The translations under genes and the position numbers were made by a program. The notes beneath the pieces are model-generated. The model saw nothing but the letters and a program-made list of their open reading frames with translations. It had not been told where the DNA came from and did no database searches. 64,000 nucleotides of DNA from Filobasidium wieringae (taxonomy: Eukaryota > Basidiomycota > Tremellomycetes > Filobasidiales > Filobasidiaceae), in assembly GCA_001600055.1 (NCBI GenBank), contig BCIV01000006.1:1-64000 (forward strand), in the 5' to 3' direction. The stretch's first letter is position 1; each line of letters begins with the position of its first letter. Below, piece after piece: positions 11,645-23,009 of the stretch.

Positions 11645-13221
11645 TCAAACCTGCTGAGCACTGAGCACGATCATATTACCCAACTGAAGCGTGACCTCGC
11701 TCAACAATTGCAAGTTCCCCGCGCTGGTCTGTACGGGCGCGGCGGGGGCCGCCTTGGCGGACCCAGTGGGCAGGGCGGCACTGGAGGAAGAGGCGGATAG
11801 GGTGGTGGAGGCCGTCTCGCTCTTTCCTACCGCGATGGATGAACGGGAAGTAGGGCTGACGGAGGAGGAGGAAGCGATGGTGCTAGAGACCACGGCTGAG
11901 GAGGAGAAGGTGGAGGACGAGACGATGGAGGATGACCAAACGCTAGTCGAGCTGGAGGTCGGGGTGCTAGAGGTGGTAGGGGCGACCCAAGTCGAAGTAG
12001 GAGTGGTAGAAGTCTGTTCCGGCGGGTGAATATGGGTTTAGCTCAGATTCCCATTAACCGTCCGCGATCATCAATGAGACTCACAGGAGGAGGAGTGTAA
12101 ACGGAAGAAGAGGTCGTAGGAGCCACCCAAGTACTCTACATCCCCCATCCATTCGCTCCAATCAGCTTCCCTCTTCACAGCCAGACTCTCCTCATCTTCG
12201 AGACTCACGGTAGGAGGCGTATAAGCGGGTGTAGTACTGGTACTAGGCTCCGGGGTCCAAGCCGGGGTACTCGAAGTGGTCGGAGCAGGAGGGGTATAAG
12301 CGGGAGTGCTAGAGGTGGTAGGGGCCGGAGCGGGGGCGGCAGGGGCGTCGTCGTTGTACCACCAAGTGATGGTCGCTACTCCTTCGTCTGCCGAGGCGAA
12401 GTTGCTAGAACACGCGCATCGAAGGGGGTAAGAATTGAGATGGAGAATTATAAAGGCGTAAGTGCTTGTGGGTGATGACTTACGAGAACAAAGCTTCGGA
12501 CATGTCCAACCCACCATAAGGACAAGTAGGGCACCTACATCGTGTTCCCAATATCAGCGTTACTATTTCCCATCCAACCAAGCCCCCATCAAGCACTCAC
12601 TCATCCTTGATGGTAGCAACCGCATGTCCGTTCCTGCTTCCACCGGTAATAGTGATCGACTTGAAACACTCTGGACCGGGGTAACCTCCGCCGTACTGCG
12701 CCGAGTTCAGAGCTACGATGTAGGCTGGTTCGGCGCTGTGAAGAAGCGATGAAGGTAGGGGGAAGAGTGACAATACGATGAGTCAAAGAAGAGGTAACTA
12801 AGAAGGGGGTTGAGCTTACTCGTATTGTCCACAAGCACCCATTCCGATCTGATCGATTTCCCGATCAACACCCGAACTCCGGTCTTAACGACAGCGCGAA
12901 ACTCACGGCATAATAAGTAGCCCTCATTCCCGAGAACGCCCTCTTGCCAATGGGCAACCCCCTCTCGCCCAAATCGACCACCCCGCTTCCCCTCTTGACA
13001 TAATCCCCAGCCTCTTCTTCGGTAGTAGTGACGTTCCCTGAACGCTCAATCTTGGTCGTATAGACCTTGGTACCGACGGGAGGATCCTGACGAGCGTTCA
13101 AGGGAGTGTTGGGGTTCCCGAAATGATGAGCCCTACGGGCGGGGGGGTTGTGGTGCGGGTTCGCGGCGTGGGCGAGAGTGAGGAGGGAGGTTGTGAGGAG
13201 TGCTAGGGATGGGAAGAACAT
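11645..13221 (-). CDS. Secreted RlpA-like double-psi beta-barrel protein with Ser/Thr/Pro-rich tail
   Basis: The first exon begins with a clear signal peptide (MFFPSLALLTTSLLTLAHA). A ~75-residue propeptide-like stretch comes next, including a KR site just before the barrel. The barrel is spread over several small exons: FSGMRATYYAV, GMGACGQYE, ALNSAQYGGGYPGPECFKSITI, GHAVATIKDECPTCPYGGLDMSEALF and ADEGVATITWWYND. The CPTCPYGGLDMS segment is typical of the barwin/expansin-like RlpA fold of fungi. The tail is a mucin-like linker in which a TxxWVAPTTSS unit recurs across two introns, ending in a mildly hydrophobic C-terminus. Relatives are secreted wall or cuticle-modifying proteins or protease inhibitors; the role here is unknown. 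The exon order is well supported, but the last ~40 residues are less certain. Confidence 0.8.
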
Positions 13222-14327
13222 TGTGGTAGCGTGTGGGCGTGGGGTGAACGAGTGTGTGTTGTGTCAGTGAGCGTGATGTAATGTCGATTGATCAAGTGAA
13301 ACTAAGTCTATATCGCTTCTTGATGGGAGTGAACCGAGTGGTCGATGTGAGTGTGAACTGTGAGAGCGAGTGTCGATGTCCGTGTGTGGTAGTGAGTGGT
13401 GATGTACCTGTATGGGTGAACGAGTGTCAGAGCGTGTGAGCGTATATCTTGATGTCCGTAACAGTTCCAGTTCCAGTCGTAGCGACGTTTGACGATCAAA
13501 AGTAGTAAAGTGATCAAAGTGAGAGATCTTCACCCAACCAACACCGCACAGCACTTTCGCTCTTTTGTTTACTCGCGCTAACGGTCCAAACGTCACCTCA
13601 CAGACGCGTAAACTGCACCGCGGATGCCTAGATTCTACATGAACATGTACAGTTGAAACGTCCTCTAGCTTCTAGGTAGTTATCTTGTACGCTGCATTTA
13701 GACTTATGTCGACTACTGGCGTTCCTTGCGTTGTCACAAAGCATATAATCTTTCACCTTTCTGCATCTTCCGGCGTTCTTGCGGTGTGACAAATATGCAT
13801 ACAATATTTATTGTATGAGATCTGATCCGGACGTACTCCTCATGAAACGATACACGATACACGACGCAAAACCCCATCGCTAACACCCCACACAGATCTC
13901 CTCAACAACCCACGATGAGCAATTTGGGACACACATACACTCATGCTACACCCACTTCACATTCAAAACGCTTCGACCAACGCTCATACGCTCGGGTGGT
14001 ATCGCTCGCTCGCTCGCGTCCCCTCGTGAAAATGCCGTAAAAGTCCAACCAGAGGACGGCAACGGCACGCGGCACTTGAACCCCCAAACACGTCGGATCT
14101 TCCCCAAATGCGGATCCAAATGTTCAGAGGAATGAGACGATTATGAGCTGGTGCTCGAGTTGATGGGATGCGGAGTGGATCGACCTGCTACTCCTACTGA
14201 TACTACCTACCACCTCTTCCTCACCCCCTTCCTCCTCGTCGTCTCGTCTCTCCAAACCCACATAGACGAACCAAACAAACAACCCAAACCAAACCCAACC
14301 ACATTCCCTTGAAAAAACAAACCAATC
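13222..14327. other. Divergent promoter region between the barrel gene and ACL
   Basis: About 1.1 kb separates two divergently transcribed genes. It contains GT/AG-rich direct repeats at 13330-13440 and CA-rich runs before the ACL start at 14260-14320, the latter probably in the ACL leader. No convincing gene is present. Confidence 0.45.
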
Positions 14328-17300
14328 ATGTCCGCCAAGCGTGAGTTCTTCCACTCCCATTTTCCCTTCCTCTTTCCTTCGCAACAACGAACAACGAACA
14401 ATCACAAACGATCAAAAACGCTGTATACCATGACTCCTCCCGAATGATCCTCCGTATAGACCGAACGCAACGAGGTGGACGACAGGACGGAGTATTACCC
14501 ACCGGTGATCACCTCTGCGTGGTACTTTCGGCCGTAACTCCCCGTCAACCCGTTTCTCCTCCTCCGTCCTTCCCTGTTCGGTTTATCTTATCTTTCGATT
14601 CTCGTTGATCTATTTCGACCTCATCTGAACGAACTGAATCGAACGAACTGAATTGAACTGATCTTACTTTTTTTTCTCTGCTCGTTGTCGCTACCTCTAC
14701 CGCCCTCGCCATCCATAGCTATCAGGGAATACGATGCAAAACAGCTCCTCTCCTACTGGCTACCCCGTTCCCCCACTCCCATCCCATGCAAAGCCGAATC
14801 CTCCGTTGCGCCCGTAAAGGTCGCTCAGGTTCAATGGTCAGTGATTTTTCACTTTTCGATGCGGAATGTGCGGGGTGACGGCTGATATGAGGTTGATCAT
14901 GGCACGGTATAGGGATTTCGAGACTAGTTCTTTAAGTCCTCCTGTTCAACCTGGTCAGGGTCTTCCTGATTGGGTATTCACCGGTGAGTCTCATACTCTC
15001 TTTCGAAATCGTCCAAAAACACATTCATGCTAAACGCTTCCCACTACTTACAGAGAAACTCGTAGCGAAACCCGATCAACTGATCAAGCGTCGAGGTAAG
15101 GCCGGTCTCCTCTGTTTGAACAAGGACTACACCGTCTCTTCCGAATGGGTCCAGGCTCGTGCCGGTAAACCCGTCACGGTAGAAAAGACCACCGGGACTT
15201 TGAACACCTTCATCTTGGAGCCCTTCCTCCCTCATCCTCAGGAGACCGAGTTCTACGTCTGTGTCAATTCGGCCAGAGAGGGGGATTGGATCCTTTTCAC
15301 TCATGAAGGTGGAGTAGAGGTGGGGGATGTGGACGCAAAGGCCAAGAAGTTGTTGATCCCCGTCGATGGATCGGTGAGTCCGCGGTTGAGGGTTCTTCGG
15401 TCAGGAGAATGATGCTGATCGCGCCCTTGCACACACGTAGTTCCCATCGAGGGAGGAAATCATTTCTACCTTGTTGCAGGAGGTCCCCGCTGCCAAGCAG
15501 GACACCCTCTGTGATTTCCTTATCAGGTTGTACGCCGTCTACTCTGACTTGCACTGTGAGTTGGGAAAGTCGCATTCGGTCGAGATGGATCGAAGCTGAC
15601 ATTCGGACCTCACTTCGCAGTCGCCTACCTCGAGATCAACCCTCTTATCTGCATGGACGGCGTTGACGGTCAGGCTCCTCAGATCTATTACCTCGACATG
15701 GCCGCCAAGCTCGATCAGACCGCCGATTTCCTGTGCGGACCCAAGTGGGCCATCGCACGGGACACCTCTGCTCCCATCTCTGGCGCAGCCGGTGCTTCTT
15801 CCGTCAAAGCCGATCGTGGTCCCCCCATGGTCTGGCCCGCTCCTTTCGGAAGGGACTTGACCAAGGAAGAAGCGTGGATCCAGAAACTCGACGGTTCGAC
15901 CGGTGCTTCCCTCAAATTGACCGTCCTCAACGCAGAGGGTAGGGTCTGGACCATGGTCGCTGGTGGTGGTGCTTCCGTCGTCTACTCGGACGCCATCGCC
16001 GCCGCCGGGTTCGCTCACGAGTTGGCCAACTATGGTGAATACTCTGGTGCGCCCACCGAGGGTCAGACTTACGAGTACGCCAAGACGATCGTGGATTTGA
16101 TCACTCGAGGTACCCCTCATCCCGAGGGAAAGTTGCTCATCATCGGTGGAGGTATCGCCAACTTTACCAACGTCGCCGCCACTTTCAAGGGAATCATCAG
16201 GGCGCTCAAGGAATACCGTGAGCCTTTGATCAGGCACAAGGTCAGGATCTTTGTTCGTCGTGGTGGTCCCAACTACCAGGAAGGTCTCAAGGCGATGAGG
16301 TTGCTCGGAGAGTCTTTGGGAGTCGAGATCAAGGTTTTCGGTCCCGAGACTCATATCACCGATATCGTCCCCATGGCGCTCGGGATCCAGAGGAAACCTC
16401 ACGACGCTCAGCCTACCGTCGCTTCCGTCGTTGACGAATTGAAGTCGGGTCAGAAGACTCCTTCTGCCGTACCCGATGCCGAGGAGGGAGTGGGTTCCGT
16501 CAAGGCGGATGGATCGCGTCATCAGCCCAGCGACGATATCGTCTCTTTCAAGGACGCCACCGCCGCTCCTTCTGCCAACCGACCTTCCTACAGGCCTTTC
16601 GACGAGACCACTCGATCCTTGGTCTTCGGTCTTCAGCCCCGTGCCATCCAGGGAATGCTCGATTTCGACTTTTCTTGTGGACGAAAGACCCCTTCGGTCG
16701 CCGCCATGATCTATCCCTTTGGAGGACATCACATCCAGAAGTTCTACTGGGGAACCAAGGAGACCCTCTTGCCCGTTTACACCTCTATCGAGGAGGCCGT
16801 ACAGAAGCACAAGGATGCCGACGTTGTCGTCAACTTTTCGTCCAGTCGATCCGTTTACGCTTCCACCTTGGACATTTTGAAGTTCCCCCAGATCAAGGCC
16901 GTCGCTTTGATCGCCGAGGGTGTTCCCGAGAGACACGCCAGGGAGTTGCTTCACTTGGCAGAGAAGAAGAACGTGCTCATCATCGGACCCGCTACCGTTG
17001 GAGGTATCAAGCCCGGTTGTTTCAGGATCGGTAACTCTGGAGGGTGAGTCGCGCCATGTTGTACCCCCTTACCTTGATTGATGGCTGACCTTGTTTATCG
17101 TTTGCCACCCCAGTATGATGGACAACATCATCGCTTCCAAGCTCTACCGAGCTGGATCCGTCGGTTACGTCTCCAAGTCGGGTGGAATGTCCAACGAGTT
17201 GAACAACATCTTGTCCTTCACCACCAACGGTACTTATGAGGGTATCGCCATCGGAGGTGACCGTTACCCCGGGACCACCTTTATCGACCACTTGCTCCGT

Positions 17301-18656
17301 TACGAGCAGGATCCCGAGTGTAAGATGCTCGTCCTCTTGGGAGAAGTTGGAGGAATCGAGGAATACCGAGTCATCGAGGCCGTCCAGAAGGGGATCATCA
17401 AGAAGCCCATCGTCGCCTGGGCCATCGGTACTTGTGCCAAGATGTTCACCACCGAGGTCCAGTTCGGTCACGCCGGTTCCATGGCCAACTCTGACTTGGA
17501 GACCGCTGACGCCAAGAACTCGGCCATGAAGGCTGCCGGATTCATCGTTCCCGACACCTTCGAGGACCTCCCCGCCGTCTTGAAGTCGACCTACGAGAAG
17601 CTCGTTTCCGACGGCGTCATCTCGCCCAAGGCTGAGCGTGATCCTCCTTCGATCCCCATGGATTACAAGTGGGCTCAGGAGCTCGGTATGATCCGAAAGC
17701 CCGCCGCTTTTATCTCTACCATCTCGGACGAGCGTGGTCAGGAGTTGATGTACGCTGGAATGAGGATCTCGGACGTTTTCAAGGAGGAGATCGGGCTCGG
17801 TGGAGTCATCTCGCTCTTGTGGTTCAAGCGTCGTCTTCCCGACTATGCCTGCAAGTTTATCGAGATGGTCTTGCAGTTGACCGCCGATCACGGTCCCGCC
17901 GTTTCCGGTGCGATGAACACCATCATCACCGCTCGTGCAGGAAAGGACTTGGTCTCTTCCCTCGTCGCTGGTCTGTTGACGATCGGTGATCGATTCGGAG
18001 GTGCTCTGGACGGTGCGGCCGCCGAGATGACTCGTGGTCTGCAATCCGGTATGACTCCCCGAGAGTTTGTCGACAGCATGCGAAAGGCCAACAAGCTCAT
18101 CCCCGGTATCGGACACAAGATCAAGTCCAAGACCAACCCCGATCTCCGTGTCGTCCTCGTCGTCGACTATGTCAAGAAACACTTCCCCGCCACTCCTACC
18201 CTCGATTACGCCTTGGGCGTCGAGTCGGTCACCAGTGCCAAGAAGGACTCTTTGATCTTGAACGTCGATGGAGCCATCGCCGTCTCGTTCTGTGACTTGT
18301 TGAAGGGAACCGGTGCTTTCACCGAAGAGGAGGCTGCCGATTACTTGAAGAGTGGAGCGTGAGTCGCCTCGGTTTCGATGGCTGTTTCACGTCCTAGTTG
18401 ACTGATCAACTGCGTTCTCGTGCATCACAGTTTGAACGGTCTTTTCGTCCTCGGACGATCTGCCGGTTTCATCGGTCATTTCCTCGACCAGAAGTTGCTC
18501 AAGCAACCTTTGTACCGACACCCTGCCGACGATATCTTGTGAGTTTCGAGGTGGACTTCTGAAATGATGGATCGCTTTTCCTGACATGACATTGTTTCTC
18601 GTTACAGCATCAACCTCCCCACTCAGGAGCGTGTTATCGTCAACAGCAAAAAGTAG
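14328..18656 (+). CDS. ACL1: ATP-citrate lyase, fused single polypeptide
   Basis: ATP-citrate lyase cleaves cytosolic citrate with CoA and ATP into acetyl-CoA and oxaloacetate, feeding lipid synthesis and histone acetylation. Exon 1 is only 13 nt (MSAK) and is followed by a ~380-nt intron; exon 2 resumes with [16 protein letters not shown]. The ATP-grasp and citrate-binding regions follow ([22 protein letters not shown]). The CoA-ligase part runs from about 16600, and the active-site histidine lies in FGHAGSMAN near 17465. The citrate-synthase-like C-terminal domain includes FGGALDGAA and [10 protein letters not shown]. The end is spliced through two small exons to [14 protein letters not shown]. 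Both halves are in one ORF chain, the animal and basidiomycete arrangement. Codon use is strongly biased toward C-ending codons, as expected of a highly expressed gene. Confidence 0.96.
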
Positions 18657-19118
18657 ATCCCTCCTTAACGCCTTTCCCTCGCTCCTCTCTCTCTCTACCT
18701 ACACGTCTCTTCTCTTCTGGGTTTTAATTGATTCTTGGTGTTCCTCCTATCGTCCGTTTAGTCGCCTAATGAATGTCATTTACGAGATGTTTCCGCTGTG
18801 ATGCATATCGATGCATATCCGAGTGGAACGTGCGGTCGCGACGTTGTGCCTTTTGTTCTCCCGATTGCGACTTTTGTGCTTACGTAAACGCGAGGTAGAC
18901 AAAAGAAACAAACGGACCCCTCGTTGTGAACTGGAGCATGTCGCTTTATTGTCCTTAGATCTCGAGTTTTATCACTTTTATCTCGCTCAGACGATCGTTC
19001 AAGACGAATTCATTTCATCATGTTCAACTACATCTTCCTCTTCCAACAACACCAGAGTCGATTCGTCATTCCAACACGTCGATATCGTATACGCGACCTT
19101 ATCGTTGAGACTTGAACC
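18657..19118. other. Intergenic between ACL and CFEM gene
   Basis: It holds the ACL 3' UTR and the promoter and 5' UTR of the CFEM gene. No coding potential seen. Confidence 0.45.
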
Positions 19119-20528
19119 ATGGCTCCTACCGTGACCGTTCCCACCACCGCAAACTTGCTCGTCGCCAACCTTTTAACCAGGCAAGAAACAATCCCAGGAT
19201 GTTTCTCCGATTGGTAAGTATACAGAGCTTCGTCACGTTGTCGGGACTCGTTCCTCAACAACTTCTGCATTTACCCTTTATAGTATCGCTGTAGGCAACA
19301 CGACAGGATGTGCAGCAGACCCGACGGATTTCAGTTGTTTATGCGGTGATATGCCGTTCTTACAGAGTGTAGTGGTGAGTCCTATCGGTCTTTGCGACAA
19401 CAAGCTTTGCATTGAATGGTTTCTGCTTGTACCTACCTCTGTAGGACTGTCTCTACGATTCATGTCGGACTCTGGATCAGGTGAACACGTCGATGACTTT
19501 GGCAGGGACGACTTGTGCTCAATACGTGAGCCTCTCTCTTCTGCTTAAGCTGCATTTGAATATATCCCTGACTTTGTATACGATCAATAGGGCATTACGA
19601 TCCCCGACGTCCAAGATTCGCAACCTACCGGTTCAAGCGCCATGTATCCTTATGAATCGGTCCTCACCGTTCCCCATACGATTAGGACCTCTGTAGCTAC
19701 CAAGATCGATATCATCGTGAGTCGGACGAGAAGATGAATTACAGTCCGACTGAAAGCTAAATTCATATGAGTGACGTTGCGTAGATGGGTACTATCTGCG
19801 GAGCCATGTTGGCGCTCGCACTGGGGATCGGATTTTATGGATGTTTCAGACGTAACAAGCAGAACAAGGAGGAAGCTAGTCGGTGAGTTGTCATCCCGTT
19901 CGGTTCTTGTCCACGCACACGATCTGAAGGAACTGTCCTTCTCGTGACCAGGTCGCAATGGGCCACTCAGACCGGATCGGTCACCTCGCCCACCTTCAAC
20001 CCTACCAAATCGTACAACGCGTTCGACATCCCCGCCAACATGGATCAGACCCGTTCTTTCGGCGGTAGCGCGGCTCACCAAACACGTTCGGTAGGAAGAG
20101 TGGCCGTCCCTGGTCTAGGAATCAGGGATCTGACTCACCTCGATCCGAGGGATGTGAGAATGCCCAACGCTCCGCCCCGAAGTGCATTCGGACGAGTAGC
20201 GTTCAGGGATAAAGACGCGGACCTGTTCGAGGACGACGAAGAGTTGGAATCCGATGACGACGCGAGGGTCCCGTTCGAGGACGAGTTGGACGATGGGGAT
20301 CAGATCGTGGGACTACAAGATCGAGCGGGTCCGAAGTTTGTCAGTAATCGAGCCCACAGTGTTCGTTCGCTCGATACGACCGAGGATAAGGAGGACCATA
20401 GCCCGACCGATTCCACCACGCGGTTTGTTAGTACGCTTAGTAGGGGGGATGGGACGCCGGGGACGGCCACGACGTCGAGCTCGGAGGGGAAACACGATGA
20501 GGAGGAGTCGTGGGGGGGCGTCAAGTGA
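19119..20528 (+). CDS. CFEM-domain membrane protein with cytoplasmic tail
   Basis: The N-terminal extracellular part is a complete eight-cysteine CFEM domain formed across introns: PGCFSDC (Cys 4 apart), then Cys in TTGCAADP, the DFSCLC pair, DCLYDSC and finally TTC. The spacing is C-x3-C-x8-C-...-CxC-x11-C-x4-C-x16-C. The aspartate before CxC, an axial iron ligand in heme-binding CFEM proteins, is present (DPTDF). A single transmembrane helix follows near 19790-19850 (GAMLALALGIGFYGCF), then a basic stop-transfer. The ~190-residue cytoplasmic tail carries a strongly acidic segment (LFEDDEELESDDDA). The N-terminus (MAPTVTVPTTANLLVANLL) is a poor signal peptide, so membrane insertion may rely on the internal helix. 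A role in heme/iron uptake or surface sensing is inferred. Confidence 0.85.
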
Positions 20529-20534
20529 GGGAGC

Positions 20535-20536
<2 letters not shown>

Positions 20537-20571
<35 letters not shown>

Positions 20572-20578
20572 TGTGTGT
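20537..20578. repeat. (GT)n microsatellite
   Basis: About 16 uninterrupted GT units, then a few interrupted ones, lie just after the stop of the CFEM membrane protein, between two convergent genes. Confidence 0.9.
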
Positions 20579-20969
20579 TTGGACGTGAAGAGATTGGGAC
20601 ACCCGGATTTGTATTTCTACTTTTTTAGAGGGAATAATGAATGTTACAATTGAATCGCAAATACACAGCCACCCGGTCCGTTCGCTCAACAAACCCACCC
20701 TACCAGACCCGCTACGAGACCCATGACGAGTCCCGACCACACCCCTCCCCCGCTCCCCCGCCGACTGGCAGAACTGGGAACCCCACCGGGACAAGTGAGG
20801 GAGGTATAATCCTGCCGACACCAGAAGGAGTAACAAGGATGAGTCTGCGCGATGGCACAGGTGGTACTCTGCTCGGTCCCGTTCGATGTGGTCGGGACCG
20901 GGACGCTCGTTTGGTTCGCTTGGAGGAGATCTTGGGTGCATTCCTTCCAGGCTGTCGTGAGCGGTTTCG

Positions 20970-22459
20970 TCAGCGGGAGTCAGGTATCATCACCCGACCG
21001 AGCGCACCATCGTGATCCACGACGTAATCCCCGGTGGCGTTGCAATGATTAAGCTCATCGATCAGATCCCCCTGAGGATCGTCCTCCTTCCTCCCCTTGC
21101 CCACTCCCACCAAGGAAGAAGAAGCCGTCCCAGTCGGTCCGAGAAGGGTACTGGTGTTCGTAGGTAAAACGTCCGTAACGACCAAGCTCTAAATCGCGCA
21201 GGTTCTCTATCAACCAGCCGATCTTCTCAATCCGCACGGAAGAAGATGGGGAACAGACTCACCTTCGTCCCTCGTAGCACCACCCCCAAATAATTCCCAG
21301 CGGAACAATACCTGACCAACCGGTCGAAAGCCAACACCCCGCTCAAGCCGGAGGTACATTCGGTGCATTCTTGAGCGGCGGGTACGATCGAGCAGAAACA
21401 CCTGTCCCCTTCCTCCGCTTGCTCCGCTTGCCCCGTCCCCGTTCCCGTTCCCGTTCCCGTGGCATTGAGACACCCGCCATAGCCCACCTGCAGGGCGCGG
21501 CACTCGTCCTGACATGAAGCGGGGAAAGAACGGGCGATGAGACCGGTCCATTCTTGAGGGGAGGAGGATTGGGCTTGTTGCGCTTGGGCGGGGTAGTCGG
21601 AGGGGTCGATCGGTTGGGGTTTGTCTGTACTGGGGTTGGGGCTGGAGCTGGGGCTGGAATTGGGGTTGGAGGGAGGAGTCACAGGGACGAGTACCATCCC
21701 CGTGACCCTCCCCCCCGTGCCCTGCCCCCCCGTCTCCGTACCTCCCAACGCCCGACCACCCGTGGACAAAGGCGCGCCCGAACTGCCCGAACTGACCGAA
21801 GTCACTTGCGCCCCCCGGGTTTGCGTTCGGGTTTGGATAGCCAACGGACCTCCTGCGCTGGGTACGGGGGGCATGGTCGGTACCCACGCGTTTCTCGTCG
21901 AGGCAGAGGAAGAGGGGGAGGGGGAGGGGGAGGTCGAAAGCGATGAGGATAGGGTGGAGAGGTCGGGGGAGTCGGATCGGGACTGAACGGGCTGAACGGG
22001 TTGGGTGGTGGAGGTTTGTTTGGAGGTTGGGGATGAGCTGGGGGATGAGCTGGTCGGTCGCGTTGATTCGTTGGCTGTGGTCTCTTCGGGGTTTTCGTAG
22101 GACTTGGGGTTGTGGTTGGGATCATCGTCATCGTCCTCGTTCTGATCCGTCCCGGCCTTCCCAGCAGTAGCAGTAGGTGACGATATCCCACCCAGTCGCA
22201 TCGTCGTTGTGACTGAAACGTCGGTCATGCTCGTTTGAGCGGTAGATCCCGCGAGGGAAATGGTATGCCCCTGACTCGAGATCGTCCCCGAGCTGGAAGA
22301 CGGGTCAGAAGACGCTAACGTGTTGTCCATCGAGCTAGCAGAAGAAGCGGTGATAGTGGAGGAGCTAGGAGTGGTTGTCGTTACTGGTATCGCTTGTGCC
22401 AGGACGAGACACAGGGAGCAGGCCAGGACGAGGGTGTATGGGGGGATGGGGAGGAACAT
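20970..22459 (-). CDS. Secreted Ser/Thr-rich protein with divergent CFEM-like domain
   Basis: The start at 22459 gives a signal peptide (MFLPIPPYTLVLACSLCLVLAQA); an in-frame ATG eight codons upstream would weaken it. About 260 residues of mucin-like Ser/Thr/Pro sequence follow. A cysteine module comes next: PASCQDEC, YGGC, GDRCFC, ECTEC and VRYC, eight cysteines spaced C-x3-C-x8-C-...-CxC-x8-C-x2-C-x16-C. This matches CFEM apart from a low-complexity insert before the Asp. The insert (alternating Gly-Thr) comes from a 6-bp DNA repeat near 21432-21458 and could vary in length between strains. The last exon (20970-21185 region, including VVTDVLPTNTSTLLG) ends without a GPI signal. It is convergent with the CFEM membrane protein. 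Function is inferred to be cell-surface or secreted. Confidence 0.7.
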
Positions 22460-23009
22460 GAAGGTCGCTCGATCGTATTCCAAGTCAGGTATGGGGTATA
22501 TGTATATCTTCCAACCAGTTCAAATCCGATAACATCACCTAGAACGTCGAGGTGGAACTACTTGAACCCCCCGCCCTCGATCGCGCTGCAGGGTGAAACG
22601 CGTTCCCGTCAAGCGCAAAAGGAAGTCCGAAACGCGTGCCCCCGGGGGTGAGACTTTTCGTCCACGGCTCTACAAAGAGGGGGAACGGGGGAACGGACTC
22701 GCCGTGATGTGATGGGGATGTTTCACGTTGTGGATCATCCATCAACGCGTGCTTTGAAAAAACTTGAGCGACCAAAGTGATCGGGTGAAAAGCTTGGACC
22801 ATGGCAGCGGTTACCACTTTGAGCACTGAGCGGTAGGTTGACGGTGAGAGATGCAAAGGTGAGTCACCCAGCGCTGTCGCGTGCTCGAGTGAAACACTGC
22901 ACTGCCACCGGCTGATCGACCTCTCAGCCACGTCGACGCATCGGATTCCGAGATTGGCATCTCTCGCTGGCAGCCAGCCATCATCCCGTCTTCCCCCGAA
23001 TCCATAGCG
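22460..23009. other. Divergent promoter between CFEM-like gene and DENN gene
   Basis: About 550 nt are shared by two divergent genes. A 169-codon minus ORF crosses it but looks non-coding and has no domain or conserved motif. Confidence 0.45.

Noticed and set aside
15539..16954. Minus-strand ORF of 471 codons over the ATP-citrate lyase gene
   Set aside because: It lies opposite highly conserved ACL exons. Strong C-ending codon bias removes stops from that antisense frame, and the translation has no known motif.
17022..18182. Minus-strand ORF of 386 codons over the ACL C-terminal half
   Set aside because: Same codon-bias shadow, overlapping the conserved citrate-synthase-like domain.
20300..20941. 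Minus ORF of 213 codons opposite the CFEM tail
   Set aside because: It includes the (GT)n repeat as His-Thr runs and lies antisense to a confident exon.
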